Shown: positions 53,031-60,508 of the stretch, in pieces | Layout of the letters: each line of letters begins with the position of its first letter | How positions within the stretch are numbered: the first letter of the stretch is position 1 | Origin: Bradyrhizobium septentrionale | GTDB taxonomy: Bacteria > Pseudomonadota > Alphaproteobacteria > Rhizobiales > Xanthobacteraceae | Reading direction: 5' to 3' | Length of the DNA stretch: 64,000 bases | Assembly: GCF_011516645.4 (NCBI RefSeq) | Contig: NZ_CP088285.1 | Coordinates: 6,156,501 to 6,220,500 of the forward strand | Program-made: the position numbers and the translations under genes | Notes under the pieces: generated by a model | What the model was told of the DNA's origin: nothing | Seen by the model: the letters and a program-made list of their open reading frames with translations, nothing else | Databases searched by the model: none

Positions 53031-54674
53031 CTAGGGTGTTTCGCCCAGCAGAATGTCCCTGACCTCGTCGGAGAACAGCTTCTTCCGCCCGGCCAGCAGC
53101 ACCCATTCCGGATCGTCGCGATCCGGAACCGCGCGCGGCATGCCGTGATCGAGCAGGGCGTGCGCGCAGCCCACCCAATCGCCGCCGCTGACTGGCTCAT
53201 TGCAGGAGGCCCACGAAAGGCTGCCGGAGGCGTTGTCGCCAAAGCCGTGCTGCTCGGTCCACTCCGCGCCGCGCTCGAGCAGGAAGCGCGTCAGCGCGGC
53301 GTTGCCGCGGAACACGGCGTGATTGAGCGCCGACGCATCCCAATCGCCGCCACGCACGGTGATCGGCCAGCCCAACTCGACCATCAGCCGCACCGCGTCG
53401 TCGCCACCTGCCGCGGCGAGCTCCGGAAGCAGGCGCAATTGCTGTGGTGAAAGCGTGCCGGGAAGGTCGGGCCGGCTGGCCTGGATCCGCCGCGCCTCGC
53501 GCTCATCGCCACTGCTGCACGCTGCGACGAAGCGTTCGTCATCGGCAAGCGTCTCGGCACCGTTGCGCTCCCGCAGCAGCCCGGCGACCTCGGTCAGTCC
53601 GAATTGCAATGCGTAGCGGTAGGCGCTGAGACCGCCCGGTGTCGTGACGTGCGGGTCGGCGCCGGCGTCGAGCAAGGTCGCGATACAGTTCCGCGACCGC
53701 CGCCGCCGGATCGCCCACATCAGCGGCGAGCCGCAATCCGTCAGGGGCGCATTGCGGGCGGGTTCGTTTGGATCTCCACCATGCTGCAACAGCAATTCGA
53801 GCGCCGCCACGTTCTCGTCGTCGAGCACCTTGTACATCGCGTTGGTGCCGGCGATCCGCGGGCCATGCGCGAGCAACACGCCTGTCGTCACGAAGCCTTC
53901 CAGCGAGTGGTACAGCGATTCGTTGTCGTTCGGATTGGCGCCCGCTTCGAGCAAAAGCCTGGTCAGCTCGAGATCGTGATTGCGCCCCGCGGCACCATAC
54001 AGTGCCGACAGCGGATTGCCGTCGTCGGGCGCATCGAGCGATCCCGGCGGCCAGCGGCTGCCGATATGCTGGTCGGGATCGGCGCCGGCCTGCAGCAGCA
54101 GGCGCGCGCAGCGATGCAGCCGCGGCTGAAACTCCGGAATCTGCAGCAAGCTCGAATGCGTGACCGCGACCAGCGGTGGCAGCTTGAGGGGCCCGCCGGG
54201 ACGGTTGACCCATGTGGGATCACTGGTTGCTGTGCGCCGTATCGTTTCTTCATCGCCAATGGCGCAGGCGAGATAGGGATCATCGGTGGCAAGAGCGGGA
54301 TCCTCTGCGAGCATCCGTACCGCAACGCGCGGATTGGCGCGATCGGTGGTGCCGTCGACGTCGGCGGCATAGACCAGCTGCAGCCATCGCCGCACGCGAT
54401 CGTCCTTGCTTTTGCCGGGCGGCAATTGCGCCTCGATATAGCGCCGCAAATCCGGCCATGACGCAAAACCAAGATCGCGCGCCACGCAGGACTGCGCGTC
54501 GTGCAGCCGCAGATCGAGTGCGGCGATGTCGGCGTCGCTGCGCCCGGCCGCGGCCGGAAGCGCATGCCGAAAGCGGGCGTAAGCTTCCGGCGCCTGCCGC
54601 CGGTAAAGGCGGATCAGCTCCTTGGCCTGTTTCTTCAGATGTTCGAGATTCAATCGCGCGCGCGATCGGTCCAT
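53031..54674 (-). CDS. Ankyrin-repeat protein
   Basis: A 547-aa soluble protein. The N-terminus (LNLEHLKKQAKELIRLYRRQ, SCVARDLGFASWPDLRRYIE) is a helical domain often seen in front of bacterial ankyrin arrays. Ankyrin repeats follow from about residue 170, for example LHRCARLLLQAGADPDQHIG, ELTRLLLEAGANPNDNESLY, ALELLLQHGGDPNEPAR, CIATLLDAGADPHVTTPGGL and ALTRFLLERGAEWTEQHGFG. No signal peptide. It probably mediates protein contacts in the cytoplasm; partner unknown. Confidence 0.9.
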   Translation of the reverse strand: MDRSRARLNLEHLKKQAKELIRLYRRQAPEAYARFRHALPAAAGRSDADIAALDLRLHDAQSCVARDLGFASWPDLRRYIEAQLPPGKSKDDRVRRWLQLVYAADVDGTTDRANPRVAVRMLAEDPALATDDPYLACAIGDEETIRRTATSDPTWVNRPGGPLKLPPLVAVTHSSLLQIPEFQPRLHRCARLLLQAGADPDQHIGSRWPPGSLDAPDDGNPLSALYGAAGRNHDLELTRLLLEAGANPNDNESLYHSLEGFVTTGVLLAHGPRIAGTNAMYKVLDDENVAALELLLQHGGDPNEPARNAPLTDCGSPLMWAIRRRRSRNCIATLLDAGADPHVTTPGGLSAYRYALQFGLTEVAGLLRERNGAETLADDERFVAACSSGDEREARRIQASRPDLPGTLSPQQLRLLPELAAAGGDDAVRLMVELGWPITVRGGDWDASALNHAVFRGNAALTRFLLERGAEWTEQHGFGDNASGSLSWASCNEPVSGGDWVGCAHALLDHGMPRAVPDRDDPEWVLLAGRKKLFSDEVRDILLGETP

Positions 54675-54891
54675 GGAAACCTCCGTGCATCAATCGCCGA
54701 TGGTCCACAAAACCGGCTGCACAAAGGCTTGATTTGCCGCTTCAATGTTGCAAGTGGGTTCAACCCTTCCCGTGGACCCGGGCGCAGCTTGCACCGCAAG
54801 CTGAGGATATGAGCGGCCGGCGCGTCGGTCAACCCGCCGTCTGGCGTGCGGCGATTGGACGGCGTCACGCCGCTGGCCTATAGGTCTGCGC

Positions 54892-55236
54892 ATGCGATTG
54901 AAAACAAGTATTTGGGTCGCGGCCTATCTGCGCCGCTGCCAGACCGAGGGCGTGTTCGGCGCGATCCGCAAGAAGGGCGCGGAGGAGGCCGGTGCCGTCT
55001 TCGTTAAGGTGGCGCTGATGGACGGCAACGCGATGTTGTACGCGCCGGCGCCGCAGACCGTCTATGACGACAGCCGTCCCGCCGAGCGGCTGTTCGTGCC
55101 GGCGGCACCGCAGCCGGTGTCCGAGCCTTCGGTCGAGGAGCGCTTGACCAAGGAGCTCCGCTTCGATCCCGATGCCTGGATCGTCGAGACCGAGGACCGC
55201 GCCGGGCGGCACTTTCTCGATCTGGCGAAAAGCTAG
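54892..55236 (+). CDS. DUF1491 family protein
   Basis: A 114-aa protein. It starts RLKTSIWVAAYLRRCQTEGV and continues with FGAIRKKGAEEAGAVFVKVA, the DUF1491 pattern. Further conserved-looking blocks are GNAMLYAPAPQTVYDD and RLTKELRFDPDAWIVETEDR. No signal peptide or membrane segment. Family function is unknown. Its stop is followed at once by a palindromic repeat (55238-55282). Confidence 0.85.
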   Translation: MRLKTSIWVAAYLRRCQTEGVFGAIRKKGAEEAGAVFVKVALMDGNAMLYAPAPQTVYDDSRPAERLFVPAAPQPVSEPSVEERLTKELRFDPDAWIVETEDRAGRHFLDLAKS

Positions 55237-55237
55237 G

Positions 55238-55321
55238 GCATGATCCGGAAAAGTGTGACGCGGTTTTCCGGAAAGATCATGCCCAAAGATAGAGAGCTAA
55301 AGCGCGATCATCGCGCTTTAG
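55238..55321. repeat. Two palindromes between convergent DUF1491 and DUF2336 genes
   Basis: Unit 1: GGCATGATC...GATCATGCC (55238-55282). Unit 2: CTAAAGCGCGAT-c-ATCGCGCTTTAG (55297-55321), whose right arm supplies the TAA stop (55318-55320) of the minus-strand DUF2336 gene. It is probably a shared terminator. Confidence 0.8.
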
Positions 55322-56289
55322 CTTCCGGACTTGTGGTTACGGATGGCGGGCGCGCCGGCGGGCTGCATCGCGGATCGCGTCTGCGAGGCTGCTGCACGCG
55401 CGCGGTGACGCTCATCGTCATAGAGCGACGAGCGATACTTGGCGCGCGCCACCGCCATGGTCGAGCCGCGCCACGCCGCCAGCATCACCAGCGCCGAGCG
55501 CTCGCTCAGATGATCGTACAGCCGCGACAGGCGGTAGACATAGTTGACCGACGAGCCGGCTTCCGGATTGAGGAACATCAGGATGCGCTGGAACGCGGCG
55601 CTCGACACATCGAGCGCCCGCATCGCGCAGGCGAGCGGCTCGCCGCCGGAATCATTCACCACGTCGGCAGCGATCCGCGACGGCAGGATCAGCGCCTCGC
55701 CGAGCTCGAGCGTGAAGTTATCGATGTCTTCGGCAAACGCCGCCATCTCCAGGATATGGATCGCCCGCGCGGCGCGGGCGGCCGGAATCCGCGCCGCCGC
55801 CTTCAGCGGCGTCTCCTGCAGATTGTGCAGGATTTGCGCGCGTTCCTTCGCGTTGGCGGCAAAGAACATGTCGGAGATCTCGGCGGCATCGTTCGGCCGC
55901 ATCGCGAGGCTCGCCGCCATCCGCAGCTCGGCCTCGGTCGGAATCTTGGCGGGCAGCGCGGACGGTGCGGGCGCGGGAATTGAAGGGGCAGCCGGCATCG
56001 GCTGGTCCGGACCAGTGCGCCGCAGCCCGAGCTTGTCCATGATCCCAGCGGGCGTAGCCGGATAGATCGCAAGCCGCGCGCGCACGGCGGCGCGTGTCGC
56101 GTCGTCGACCTCGTCGATCAGGCGCGAGGTCAGCTCGACGAACTGGCGCTCCTCGTCCGTCGAGTGTGCGCTGGCCTGCACATAGAGGTCGGTCAGGACG
56201 CGCAGCAGCGTCGGGCGGATGTCGACGCCCTCGCGGCGGGAGAGCGTCATCAGCCCATCGAAACCAGGAAATAACGGAGCTGCGCTCAT
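55318..56289 (-). CDS. DUF2336 domain-containing protein (second copy)
   Basis: A 323-aa helical protein with the DUF2336 features LRVLTDLYVQASAHSTDEER, QFVELTSRLIDEVDDATRAA, a Pro-rich linker (MPAAPSIPAPAPSALPAKIP), and a second helical half (NAKERAQILHNLQETPLKAA, LSRLYDHLSERSALVMLAAW). It is only distantly like the DUF2336 protein at 18688-19794. Two perfect CtrA-type boxes lie in the divergent spacer before it, one 72 bp from its ATG, suggesting cell-cycle control. Confidence 0.85.
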   Translation of the reverse strand: MSAAPLFPGFDGLMTLSRREGVDIRPTLLRVLTDLYVQASAHSTDEERQFVELTSRLIDEVDDATRAAVRARLAIYPATPAGIMDKLGLRRTGPDQPMPAAPSIPAPAPSALPAKIPTEAELRMAASLAMRPNDAAEISDMFFAANAKERAQILHNLQETPLKAAARIPAARAARAIHILEMAAFAEDIDNFTLELGEALILPSRIAADVVNDSGGEPLACAMRALDVSSAAFQRILMFLNPEAGSSVNYVYRLSRLYDHLSERSALVMLAAWRGSTMAVARAKYRSSLYDDERHRARAAASQTRSAMQPAGAPAIRNHKSGS

Positions 56290-56360
56290 CTCGGGCGTAC
56301 GCGACTTGCCAGTAAGATTCGGTTTGAAAACCTTGTGACGGCGAGCCTACGCAGGCTGTT

Positions 56361-56375
56361 TTAAGAGCCGGTTAA
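56361..56375. promoter_or_regulatory. Perfect CtrA box (TTAA-N7-TTAA), DUF2336 side
   Basis: TTAA-GAGCCGG-TTAA, 72 bp upstream of the DUF2336 start. TTAA-N7-TTAA is the established CtrA response-regulator site in alphaproteobacteria. Confidence 0.55.
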
Positions 56376-56462
56376 GGAAAACAAGCCGTGAAGGCGAATG
56401 CTCGCATTTGCGCGTGTCCATTAAGGCACAGCGCCACATCCGTAACCGTCCGTGCCGGCGGC

Positions 56463-56477
56463 TTAAGATGTCATTAA
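56463..56477. promoter_or_regulatory. Perfect CtrA box (TTAA-N7-TTAAC), lipoprotein side
   Basis: TTAA-GATGTCA-TTAACC, 69 bp upstream of ATG 56546. The right half TTAACCAT matches the preferred half-site. A further TTAA follows at about 56490. Confidence 0.6.
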
Positions 56478-56545
56478 CCATGCGCGTTCTTAACTCGGCA
56501 GGCGCGGGGCAAATCATGTCCGTGCGGGGCCAGAGAGAACGGAAC

Positions 56546-56740
56546 ATGGGCACCATCGTTGAGTTTCCGGCGGATGCGGCTGCGCGGCGGCCGAGCATGG
56601 CCGGTGCTGCCGGCGAAGGCATGGGGACCGTGCTGATCCTTCCCGTCGTCCGGATCGAGCGAACGACGGAGGAGACCGGTGGTGATCGCGGACCGGAGCA
56701 GGGCACTGCGCAGGGCCGCCGTCGCCGACGCCGCTCCTGA
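56546..56740 (+). CDS. Small conserved-looking protein, 64 aa
   Basis: A 64-aa ORF reading MGTIVEFPADAAARRPSMAG, then GMGTVLILPVVRIERTTEET and a basic end RRRRRRS. It has no signal peptide. ATG 56546 has GAGAG upstream, follows the CtrA-type box at 56463, and lies 16 bp before the lipoprotein start, so an operon is likely. The short MGTIVEFP-type N-terminus is recalled from related genomes but cannot be confirmed here. Confidence 0.5.
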   Translation: MGTIVEFPADAAARRPSMAGAAGEGMGTVLILPVVRIERTTEETGGDRGPEQGTAQGRRRRRRS

Positions 56741-56756
56741 TCGCGGACATCGCGCA

Positions 56757-57524
56757 ATGCCGGAGCTTGTGCAGCGGAACGCCGCGTGGCGGCCATTCCC
56801 GGCGCTGATCCTGCTGCTGGCGGGCTCGGCGCTCGCGGGCTGCAGCGGCGGCGATTTCGGCCGCACCCGTGCGGATTTCCGCAACGACGACATGCATCGC
56901 TGGATGGGTGCGGAGGCGAACGGCAGCGTCGGCAAGAACGCCTCGCAATTCCAGCTCACCGAACACGAACGTCAGCTGCGCGATCTCGCCTATCAGTTCG
57001 TCGAGCCGCCGCTGTCGCGCCCGGCCTGGAAGAGCGTGTTCGGCGACTACCAGCCGCTGCCTTCGCCCTGGCGGCAGGGGGTCGTGTTCGACCGCACCAT
57101 GTATGGCCGGAATTTGATCGACGAGCCGCATCGCTCGTTCGCTTCGCGCTATTCGCTTCTGATCGACCAGGTTCGCGACGACATCACGCGGTTCGAGCCG
57201 TTCTTCGCCATTGCGAGCCAGGTGATCGAGCTCGACCGCAAGCGCAGTGCCAGCCTCAAGTTGATCGCCGACGTGTCGCCGCGCGAGCGCGCTGATGCGG
57301 TCGCACGGATGGAGGAGAACACGTTGATCGTGCAATGGGTCCAGCAGAGCCTGGAACGGCGGATCTCGTCCTACCGCTGGGCGCTGGAGCGGCTGGTGAT
57401 CCAGGCGCCCGACGGCATGGCCGCGGACGCCGAACGCCAGATCAACGAGCTCGCCCGGCTCACCGCCAATGCGCCGCTGGTCTCCGCGCCGGTTGCCGGC
57501 CAGGCCGTGGTGACGAAGGGCTAG
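56757..57524 (+). CDS. Putative lipoprotein, coiled-coil rich, function unknown
   Basis: A 255-aa protein with a lipobox signal (ALILLLAGSALAGC, the Cys being the lipidation site). The mature part is helical: FQLTEHERQLRDLAYQFVEP, YSLLIDQVRDDITRFEPFFA and LIVQWVQQSLERRISSYRWA. It would be anchored in the inner or outer membrane facing the periplasm. ATG 56757 gives the signal peptide directly; an upstream GTG (56679) is in the preceding small gene. It is likely co-transcribed with that gene under the CtrA-type box. It overlaps the convergent LysR gene by 4 bp. Confidence 0.8.
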   Translation: MPELVQRNAAWRPFPALILLLAGSALAGCSGGDFGRTRADFRNDDMHRWMGAEANGSVGKNASQFQLTEHERQLRDLAYQFVEPPLSRPAWKSVFGDYQPLPSPWRQGVVFDRTMYGRNLIDEPHRSFASRYSLLIDQVRDDITRFEPFFAIASQVIELDRKRSASLKLIADVSPRERADAVARMEENTLIVQWVQQSLERRISSYRWALERLVIQAPDGMAADAERQINELARLTANAPLVSAPVAGQAVVTKG

Positions 57525-58381
57525 GCCCGCCTCGCTTTCGTCGCGGTCGATCTGACGCGGCGACTGTTCGGTTGCCGCGGCAGGCTCGCAATGAACGCCT
57601 TCAGCGCATCGGATGGCGGGTGGGCGGATGGATAGGCGAGGCCGACCTGGCGCGCCACGTCGATATCGAGCGCCCGCACCGCGATATCAGCATTGCCGCG
57701 CGCGACGCCTTCGGGGACGATCGCAACGCCGACCCCGGCCGCGACCAGCGCCATCGCCCATTCCTCGGATTCCGCGATCGCCACCGGTTTGCGCGGCGGT
57801 GCGGTGCGCTTGAAGAATTCCTGCTGCTCGCAATGGCAACGATCGATCATCGGAACGCCGGCGAAGTCGGTGGTCCGGAGCGTCTCCTTCAAGGTCAGGG
57901 GATGCGACGGCGGCAATGCAGCGACATAGCGCTCGCTCCAGAGCGGGATGAAGTGCTCGCCGGCGGTGACCATGGTCTTTGCGACGATCCGCGCGTCGGC
58001 CTTCTCGTTGGCGCCGACCAGCCGGAGCGCGAGGTCGGCATGACCCGTCAACGGCTTCAGCAGCGCGATGGTCCGGGCCTGATCGAGCGTCCGCAACAGG
58101 CCGAGCGTCAGCGCCTGCCGCGTCGCGGGCTTGCGAAACAGGTTTCGCGCCGCGTCCGCCTCGTCGATGATCTTGCGGGCGATGCCGTGAAACTGCGCGG
58201 CGGACTCCGTCGGGGCCATGCCCTTCTTGTGCCGAATGAACAGCGTGGTGCCGAGTTCGGCCTCGAGATTGGTGATCGCCGCCGAGATCGACGGCTGCGA
58301 GATGAAGCAGCGCTTCGCGGCCGCTGTCAGATTGCGCTCGCGGTAGACCGCGGCGAAGTAACGGAGTTCGCGGATATCCAT
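57521..58381 (-). CDS. LysR-family transcriptional regulator
   Basis: A 286-aa LysR protein. The HTH is MDIRELRYFAAVYRERNLTA with ISQPSISAAITNLEAELGTT. The effector domain starts near residue 90, with EHFIPLWSERYVAALPPSHP and VAAGVGVAIVPEGVARG. It is divergent from the MBL-fold hydrolase across 91 bp that contain a T-N11-A box, so it probably controls that gene and itself. Effector unknown. Confidence 0.93.
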   Translation of the reverse strand: MDIRELRYFAAVYRERNLTAAAKRCFISQPSISAAITNLEAELGTTLFIRHKKGMAPTESAAQFHGIARKIIDEADAARNLFRKPATRQALTLGLLRTLDQARTIALLKPLTGHADLALRLVGANEKADARIVAKTMVTAGEHFIPLWSERYVAALPPSHPLTLKETLRTTDFAGVPMIDRCHCEQQEFFKRTAPPRKPVAIAESEEWAMALVAAGVGVAIVPEGVARGNADIAVRALDIDVARQVGLAYPSAHPPSDALKAFIASLPRQPNSRRVRSTATKARRA

Positions 58382-58390
58382 AGGTATGTC

Positions 58391-58405
58391 CTATCGTAGG
58401 GATAG
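58391..58405. promoter_or_regulatory. LysR-type T-N11-A box (CTATC-N5-GATAG)
   Basis: Perfect inverted repeat with the T-N11-A spacing, 10 bp upstream of the LysR ATG (58381) and ~70 bp before the hydrolase ATG (58473), the usual position for autoregulation. Confidence 0.5.
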
Positions 58406-58472
58406 AGAGACAATATTTTACCTATGATGAGGCGAGTGGCAAGCCTGCGCGGACTTCAGCGGAGGACTGGTC

Positions 58473-59315
58473 ATGCGCATCCACCATCTCAACACCGGCA
58501 CCATGTGCCCGATCGGCAAGCGTCTCGTGAACGGCAGCGGCAGCATCTTCCAGCGGGCGCGGATGGTCTGTCACTGCCTGTTGGTCGAGAGCAATGACGG
58601 CCTCGTGCTGGTCGACACCGGCATCGGGCTCGGCGACATCGCCGACCCGCTGCGGCTCGGACGCAGATGGGTGCGGCAGACCACGCCGCGGCTCGATCCG
58701 GCCGAGACCGCCGTGCAGCAGGTGAAGGCCCTCGGCTTCTCGCCTGATGATGTGCGTCATTTGCTGCTGACGCATCTCGATCGCGACCATGCCGGCGGCG
58801 TGCCGGACTTTCCGAAGGCCAAGGTGCATGTCCATCGCAACGAATACGACATGGCGGTGACGCATCAGGTCGCGCCGCCGCAAGGACGCTACATCACGGC
58901 GCAGTGGCAGCACGGGCCGGACTGGGCATTCTATGGCGCCGATGGCGAGGACTGGTTCGGTTTCAAGGGCGTGCGCGCGCTCGGTGATCGTGAGCCCGAC
59001 ATCCTGATGATCCCTCTGCCGGGGCACACGCTTGGCCATTGCGGGATCGCGGTGCGCGACAAGGACAGATGGCTGCTGCACGCCGGCGATGCCTATTTCC
59101 ATCACGCCCAGCTCGACGCCAGGCCGCGGATCCCGCTGGTGCTCGGCATGTTCCAGCGCCGGGCGGACATGGATCGCACGAGGCGCATCCAGAACCAGGA
59201 GCGGCTGCGCCAGCTGAAGGCAGCGCATGGCGGGACCGTCACGATCGTCAACAGCCACGATCCCGTTGACTACGAGACCTGCCGTTGCGGCCGGCATGCG
59301 CTGGCAGCGAGCTAG
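58473..59315 (+). CDS. MBL-fold metallo-hydrolase
   Basis: A 280-aa metallo-beta-lactamase-fold enzyme related to quorum-lactonase/glyoxalase-II-like hydrolases. Metal motifs are LTHLDRDHAGG (H-x-D-x-D-H in place of the usual H-x-H-x-D-H), PLPGHTLGHCGIAV with the His, LLHAGDAYFHH with the bridging Asp, and NSHDPVDYE. The second histidine of the first motif is replaced by Asp, a variant seen in some subgroups. Substrate unknown. It is divergent from the LysR gene and ends 4 bp inside the convergent DUF1254-type gene. Confidence 0.87.
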   Translation: MRIHHLNTGTMCPIGKRLVNGSGSIFQRARMVCHCLLVESNDGLVLVDTGIGLGDIADPLRLGRRWVRQTTPRLDPAETAVQQVKALGFSPDDVRHLLLTHLDRDHAGGVPDFPKAKVHVHRNEYDMAVTHQVAPPQGRYITAQWQHGPDWAFYGADGEDWFGFKGVRALGDREPDILMIPLPGHTLGHCGIAVRDKDRWLLHAGDAYFHHAQLDARPRIPLVLGMFQRRADMDRTRRIQNQERLRQLKAAHGGTVTIVNSHDPVDYETCRCGRHALAAS

Positions 59316-59932
59316 CGCTTGCGCGCCGCGGGCGGCGGGGCCGGCGCGGGTAGCGGCGGCGGCGCCTCCTGCTTGGCCGCGACCGGCTCGGTCTGCGGCT
59401 TGCAGGAGGAGGCCGCGAGCGAGGCCTGCGCCTGCGGCATCAGGCCGGGCTCCGGCGCCAGCGCCTTCAGCAGGATCAACCCGGTCGACGTCGGGGAGTC
59501 GATGATCAGCCGGTCGGCGGCGGTGACTTCCTCGTCCTCCGGCAGCTCGTTGTGCTGCGCTTCCGTCATCAAATAGAGCTCGATCACCTTCTTGCCGGCG
59601 GAGCGGTCGTTGATCGCGTAATAGGCGACCTCGTTGCGGGTGTAGAACGATACCGACGTGTAGGCCTGGCTGACCGGCACGGTGAGCTTGAGCGGCGCGC
59701 TGGAGAGATCGTAGCGGCAGATCGCCATCGCGAACGCCGGATCCATCAGCGGCATCGGCGAGTGGGTTGGGTCGGCCAGCGGCAGCTGCGTCACCTCGTT
59801 GAGCTTGGTCATCGGCGTCAGCCGCGAATAGGCGTCCTGCGAGGCAATCCGCGGCAGCGCCAGCACGCTGACGAGATGCACCACGCCGCCGAGCAGCACG
59901 CCTGCGAGGATGGTGAACAGCAGCCGGATCAT
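59312..59932 (-). CDS. DUF1254-type membrane-anchored protein
   Basis: A 206-aa protein with an N-terminal membrane helix (LLFTILAGVLLGGVVHLVSV). It carries a single DUF1254-like domain (LMDPAFAMAICRYDLSSAPL, LKLTVPVSQAYTSVSFYTRN, YAINDRSAGKKVIELYLMTE) and a Pro-rich C-terminus. It corresponds to the N-terminal half of the two-domain protein at 26727-28148. Its ATG overlaps the stop of the DUF1214-type gene (ATGA at 59929-59932), so the two halves are made together. Confidence 0.85.
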   Translation of the reverse strand: MIRLLFTILAGVLLGGVVHLVSVLALPRIASQDAYSRLTPMTKLNEVTQLPLADPTHSPMPLMDPAFAMAICRYDLSSAPLKLTVPVSQAYTSVSFYTRNEVAYYAINDRSAGKKVIELYLMTEAQHNELPEDEEVTAADRLIIDSPTSTGLILLKALAPEPGLMPQAQASLAASSCKPQTEPVAAKQEAPPPLPAPAPPPAARKR

Positions 59933-60507
59933 GGGCAGCCCGTCGTTGCGATCGAGGGCATCGGCGCGTCGCGCTGGGTGCGGGTCGCGACCCCGACCGG
60001 CGTGTCGTAGAGGCGCAGCATCAGCGCGTAGCGCTCGATGCCGCCGGTCGGCAGCCAGTTGCCGGCGCGCGAGCGCGAGGCGATGTGGATTTCGAACGTG
60101 CCGTCGGAGGCGCGCATGATCTCCTGGCTGGTGAAGCCGTAGCGCTGCAGCGAATTTGCGACGAGGTGTCCCTTGCGGTCGAACAAGGTCAGCGTCCAGA
60201 ACCGCGCCGCCGGGGTCACGCCGCTGACCACGATGTCGCAGCGGCCGTCGAGCGGCTTGTTCTTGTCGTCTGATGTCGCCGAGAACGCGATGCCGTCGCC
60301 GGTACCGATCGGCAATTCGCCGCTGCGCGCGATGGTGGCGCGCGAATACGGGTCGACGTCGGAGGTGCCGTTCTTCGGTCGCGCGGTCCAGGCGCCGATC
60401 TTTAAGGTGCCGAGATCGGTGCCGCGCGTTGCCGTCGCGTAGGTCAGGCCGAGGCCGACGGCGGTGGCGATGACGAGGGCCAGCAGGGTGGTGAGGAGGA
60501 GCCGCAC
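59929..60507 (-). CDS. DUF1214-type membrane-anchored protein
   Basis: A 192-aa protein with an N-terminal membrane helix (LLLTTLLALVIATAVGLGLT) and a DUF1214 domain (RFWTLTLFDRKGHLVANSLQ, FEIHIASRSRAGNWLPTGGI, YALMLRLYDTPVGV). It corresponds to the C-terminal half of the protein at 26727-28148. GTG 60507 follows the PBP1A stop by one base, so it is coupled to the penicillin-binding protein gene and to the DUF1254-type gene that overlaps it. Confidence 0.85.
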   Translation of the reverse strand: MRLLLTTLLALVIATAVGLGLTYATATRGTDLGTLKIGAWTARPKNGTSDVDPYSRATIARSGELPIGTGDGIAFSATSDDKNKPLDGRCDIVVSGVTPAARFWTLTLFDRKGHLVANSLQRYGFTSQEIMRASDGTFEIHIASRSRAGNWLPTGGIERYALMLRLYDTPVGVATRTQRDAPMPSIATTGCP

Positions 60508-60508
60508 G

